Origin: Soehngenia sp.
GTDB taxonomy: Bacteria; Bacillota; Clostridia; Tissierellales; Tissierellaceae
Reading direction: 5' to 3'
DNA length: 64,000 bases
Assembly: GCA_024637045.1 (NCBI GenBank)
Contig: JAGXFX010000001.1
Coordinates: 1-64,000 of the forward strand
Position numbers and translations under genes: made by a program
Shown here: positions 60,948 to 64,000 of the stretch, piece by piece
How the letters are laid out: each line of letters begins with the position of its first letter
Position numbering within the stretch: position 1 is the first letter of the stretch
Notes under the pieces: generated by a model
Told to the model about the DNA's origin: nothing
Databases searched by the model: none
The model's input: the letters and a program-made list of their open reading frames with translations, nothing else

Positions 60948-61970
60948 ATGGTTAAAAGGCAAAGGATCACAATAAATGATGTAGCCAGGGAAGCGGGAGT
61001 TTCACCATCAACTGTATCAAGAGTAATATCCAAAAATCCAAGAATCAGCAAATTGACAACTGAAAGCGTATTGTCACACATGAAAAGACTTGGCTATCAT
61101 CCAAATGCAATAGCAAGGAATCTGGCTATAAATTCGTCAAAAACTATCGCTCTGATAATGCCAGAAAATCCTGGGGAGGCGCTCTTAAATCCATTTTTTC
61201 CGGTAGCGCTTAGAGGGATAGTAAAGACATCCACAAAAAATGGATATGATATTCTGCTATCATCAACCACAGAAATCACTGATATGCAAATTGTAAAAGG
61301 ATTGGTCTCTGCTGCAAAGGTAGATGGAGTTCTATTCATGACCAGTAAGATTGAGAATAAGTCAATTGAGTATCTTCGCGAAATTGAATTCCCCTTTTCA
61401 GTAATTGGATCTCCATACGAGGATGTGGATGACACAAATCATGTGGACAATGATAACGAAAGAGCCTCCTATGAGTTGACAACATATTTGGTGGACAAGG
61501 GATCCAAAAGCATAGCACTGATAACTGGAGGAAGATTCCTGACTTTGACAGAACAAAGGATAAAGGGCTTTAGAAGAGCTATATCAGAAAAGGGATTGGA
61601 CGAAGAAAGCGGGAGATTATTTGTCGGTGAATTTAACGAGGAAACCGGCTACAGATATGCAAGGGAAATAATCGATTCTGGAGAGAAATTTGATGCAGTT
61701 GTAGCAACAGACGATGTTGTTGCATACGGTGTTGTTTCGGCTTTTATTGAAAGAGGATTAAGTGTCCCGGAGGATACTATGGTAGCAGGCTTCAACAATA
61801 GCTTATTGTCCAGACAATGTGCAGTACCAATAACATCAGTGGAAATTAATGCAGACTTGCTTGGAGCCCAGGCAGTGGATATAATAATGGAAAATATACG
61901 CAATGGTGAAAGACAGAAAAAGAGAACAGTTCCTTGCACGATATTCAAGAGAAAATCCACATGGGATTAG
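60948..61970 (+). CDS. LacI family transcriptional regulator
   Basis: ITINDVAREAGVSPSTVSRVISKNPRISK. Confidence 0.95.
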   Translation: MVKRQRITINDVAREAGVSPSTVSRVISKNPRISKLTTESVLSHMKRLGYHPNAIARNLAINSSKTIALIMPENPGEALLNPFFPVALRGIVKTSTKNGYDILLSSTTEITDMQIVKGLVSAAKVDGVLFMTSKIENKSIEYLREIEFPFSVIGSPYEDVDDTNHVDNDNERASYELTTYLVDKGSKSIALITGGRFLTLTEQRIKGFRRAISEKGLDEESGRLFVGEFNEETGYRYAREIIDSGEKFDAVVATDDVVAYGVVSAFIERGLSVPEDTMVAGFNNSLLSRQCAVPITSVEINADLLGAQAVDIIMENIRNGERQKKRTVPCTIFKRKSTWD

Positions 61971-62000
61971 ATAACCTGGCATAAATATGTCGGGTTTTTT
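61971..62000 (+). terminator. Intrinsic terminator
   Basis: ACCTGGCATAAATATGTCGGGTTTTTT. Confidence 0.65.
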
Positions 62001-62129
62001 AAATGTTCTGGAAAATGATACTTTATTTTGCTAAATAGCTATTTTGTGATTGAAAACCTTGTCAAATAGTGGTAATATCTTATTATGGTGGAATATTCCG
62101 CTAAATAATTCAGTACTGCGAGGGATAAT

Positions 62130-62744
62130 ATGGACCACAAGCTGATGGAGGATAACTTACAAAAAATAGAATCCGTAGTTTCAAGTAAGATTGTTTTCGG
62201 AAATGGCAACAACATTGATGAAATCCATCTTGTAGCAAATGGTCACAGAGGACCCAAGCAAATAGCCAGAGACGTTCAATCAATTTTACTTGCTACATAT
62301 GACATAGATGTTGATCACAAAAAGATAAGCATAGCCCAGATTCAAGACGATACGCTCAGGAGAAAAGCCAACAGAGTGAAGTTGGAAGGTGTACTTAGGG
62401 AGTCTCGTGATTCCAGAGCGATAATTAAGGTAGCAATCTCTCTTGATGGAGAGGAGTTTACAAGCTCAAGGACAGGAGTAAATTCTTCCAGAAACACAGA
62501 CAGAATGCTTGTGGAAACGACATTGGATGTGGTACAGGAAGCAAATGGATTTGAAGACATATTTTTATTTGACGATATAAGACAGGTTCCAGTTGCGGGA
62601 ACAAATATAATAGTAATTTGTGTAACTGGAGTTATCGCTGAAACAGAGCAGAGACTTTGCGGTGCAAGTGTTGTTGGCACTGATTATAACAAGGCAGTTG
62701 TCAAAGCTACACTTGATGCAGTAAACAGATTTATCACAAAATAG
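62130..62744 (+). CDS. Conserved-looking hypothetical protein, 204 aa
   Basis: Long ORF, MDHKLMEDNLQKIESVVSSKIVFGNGNNIDEIHLVANGHRGPKQIARDVQSILLA. Confidence 0.75.
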   Translation: MDHKLMEDNLQKIESVVSSKIVFGNGNNIDEIHLVANGHRGPKQIARDVQSILLATYDIDVDHKKISIAQIQDDTLRRKANRVKLEGVLRESRDSRAIIKVAISLDGEEFTSSRTGVNSSRNTDRMLVETTLDVVQEANGFEDIFLFDDIRQVPVAGTNIIVICVTGVIAETEQRLCGASVVGTDYNKAVVKATLDAVNRFITK

Positions 62745-62747
62745 TGA

Positions 62748-62950
62748 TAAATGCCGGCTGATCCAAACTTTTTTACTTAGCGAAGCGAATATAGCATGCC
62801 TCACTAGCGAATGGCATAGTACTCTAAAGGAGGCTATATTCGATGAAAAAAATCGCAAGCGTACTACTAAGCGTAATGGCAATGGCATTAGCAGCAGGCG
62901 CACATTATTCACTAATCTAGTAATTTCAAAGTAAACAAAGCCGGCATTTA
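62748..62950 (+). ncRNA. Candidate structured RNA/cis-regulatory element delimited by 12-nt inverted repeats
   Basis: TAAATGCCGGCT (62748-62759)/AGCCGGCATTTA (62939-62950); CGAATATAGC (62786-62795)/GCTATATTCG (62833-62842); ATGCC (62796-62800)/GGCAT (62813-62817). Confidence 0.55.
62843..62920 (+). CDS. Possible 25-aa hydrophobic peptide MKKIASVLLSVMAMALAAGAHYSLI
   Basis: AAAGGAGG SD 9 nt upstream; signal-peptide-like; may instead be fortuitous inside the structured element. Confidence 0.3.
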   Translation: MKKIASVLLSVMAMALAAGAHYSLI

Positions 62951-62978
62951 CAATATAAGTAGGGAAGGGGGCTTTGAA

Positions 62979-64000
62979 ATGCAGCTAAACAGAAAAACCA
63001 AGCTATATTTAGGATTTCTAGTTATAATAGCATTGCTATTGTACTCATATGTTTTTGTTAATTTTTCGATTAATAACATTTGGATGTTTCTGTTTTGGGC
63101 TATATTAGCAATTGTAGTAGAATCACTTTTGATTCCCATGCCTAATAATACAGTTGGAGTGTCTGTAGGGTATGCAGTGAATATATCTTCTATAATTGTT
63201 GGAGGACCATTATTAGCTACTACTGTAGTTGGATTGGGCTTCTTGCTTAGAGCACCTAAAATTGAAGGCAGAGGATATGTTCATGTTTTCAATTTACCTC
63301 CTCACAAATCTATTTTCAATGTTACTCAAAGTGTAATAGTAACTTCAATTATGAGTGTTACCTATGTCTATTCAGGAGGAAGCATTGGAAGTTTCAATTT
63401 TTTGTCGACAATAATAATAACTTTAATTGGGGTAGTTCTTAACACTTCAATAATATCAGGTTATCTTGCGTTGGTTAGTGATTCTAAATTTGTAGAAACT
63501 TGGATTTCAAATATTAAAGGGACATTACCAAGTTCAATAGCTGTTGGAGTAATTGGTATAATAATTGCACTGGCATATATCGGATACGGTTATGGAGCAG
63601 TTATCCTATTCTTTGGACCATTACTGCTTGCAAGATATTCATTTAAACTATACATAGAAATGAGAAATCTTTACCTTTCAACTATTCAGGCACTTAACAA
63701 GACCGTTGAAGCCAAGGATCCATATACAAGTGGACATGCAAACAGAGTTGAAAAATTTGCCGTTGATCTAGCCAAAGCTTATCATCTGCCATTTGAAGGT
63801 ATACAGAATCTAAAGACCGCATCAATACTTCATGATATAGGTAAAATTGGAATTCATGACGAAATATTGAACAAGGCATCACGACTTACTCAAGAAGAGT
63901 TCCAGGAAATCATGAGACATCCTTCAATAGGTGCAGAAATAATCAGCAAGGTTGACTTCTTAAATGATATTACAACTATTGTTAAGCATCACCATGAAAG
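62979..64000 (+). CDS. HD-GYP domain protein with N-terminal membrane sensor (runs off window end)
   Basis: ATG at 62979 after AGGGGGC; ~8 TM then NKTVEAKDPYTSGHANRVEKFAVDLAKAY...ILHDIGKIGIHDEILNK...EIMRHPSIGAEII...VKHHHE. Not in the ORF track because it has no stop in the window. Confidence 0.92.
   Translation, partial: MQLNRKTKLYLGFLVIIALLLYSYVFVNFSINNIWMFLFWAILAIVVESLLIPMPNNTVGVSVGYAVNISSIIVGGPLLATTVVGLGFLLRAPKIEGRGYVHVFNLPPHKSIFNVTQSVIVTSIMSVTYVYSGGSIGSFNFLSTIIITLIGVVLNTSIISGYLALVSDSKFVETWISNIKGTLPSSIAVGVIGIIIALAYIGYGYGAVILFFGPLLLARYSFKLYIEMRNLYLSTIQALNKTVEAKDPYTSGHANRVEKFAVDLAKAYHLPFEGIQNLKTASILHDIGKIGIHDEILNKASRLTQEEFQEIMRHPSIGAEIISKVDFLNDITTIVKHHHE

Noticed and set aside
62745-62978. 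c-di-GMP riboswitch ahead of the HD-GYP gene
   Set aside because: I do not see the GEMM-I core or a recognisable c-di-GMP-II pattern; kept as an unidentified structured element.
1-64000. CRISPR arrays, prophage, integrase or restriction-modification loci
   Set aside because: No direct-repeat/spacer pattern and no phage, integrase or R-M protein motifs found on reading.

Overview
This 64 kb window is a Firmicutes-type (clostridial/Tissierellia-like, judged from gene content and codon bias) chromosomal segment of about 55 protein genes, one tRNA-Ala(GGC), many intrinsic terminators, one MITE-like repeat, and no CRISPR, rRNA or prophage. Main blocks: MoxR/DUF58/transglutaminase; DUF2207/LemA/HAAS/PadR; rsgA; a pdhABCD-lpd operon; psuG-psuK; an ACR3-like/TDT transporter group; mnmA; truA; a TspO-like/DUF2177/DAK-DegV/DUF1295/DUF523 cluster; and a maltodextrin block (malQ, glgP, malEFG, ATPase, LacI). 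The most interesting signal is at 47.5-48.6 kb. Two convergent genes there are cut by an in-frame TGA exactly where the family has its catalytic or metal-binding Cys: an Ogt/MGMT-type DNA alkyltransferase (IVP-U-HRVIG) and a MerT-like mercury transporter (SLC-U-SGG for the Cys-Cys pair). Each TGA is followed at 20-25 nt by a 5-bp stem/7-nt loop hairpin with G in the loop, which fits bacterial SECIS geometry. Both are probably selenoproteins that the ORF track truncated. A third in-frame TGA splits a nearby HTH regulator (45246-45248) but has weaker support. Other leads: a ~200-nt nested inverted-repeat element, possibly a structured ncRNA, upstream of an HD-GYP gene that runs off the window; a consensus promoter plus 12-codon leader ORF plus tandem terminator hairpins ahead of rsgA; and a MalF-type permease with a ~270-aa charged N-terminal extension. 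All calls come from reading the sequence; no database search was run.
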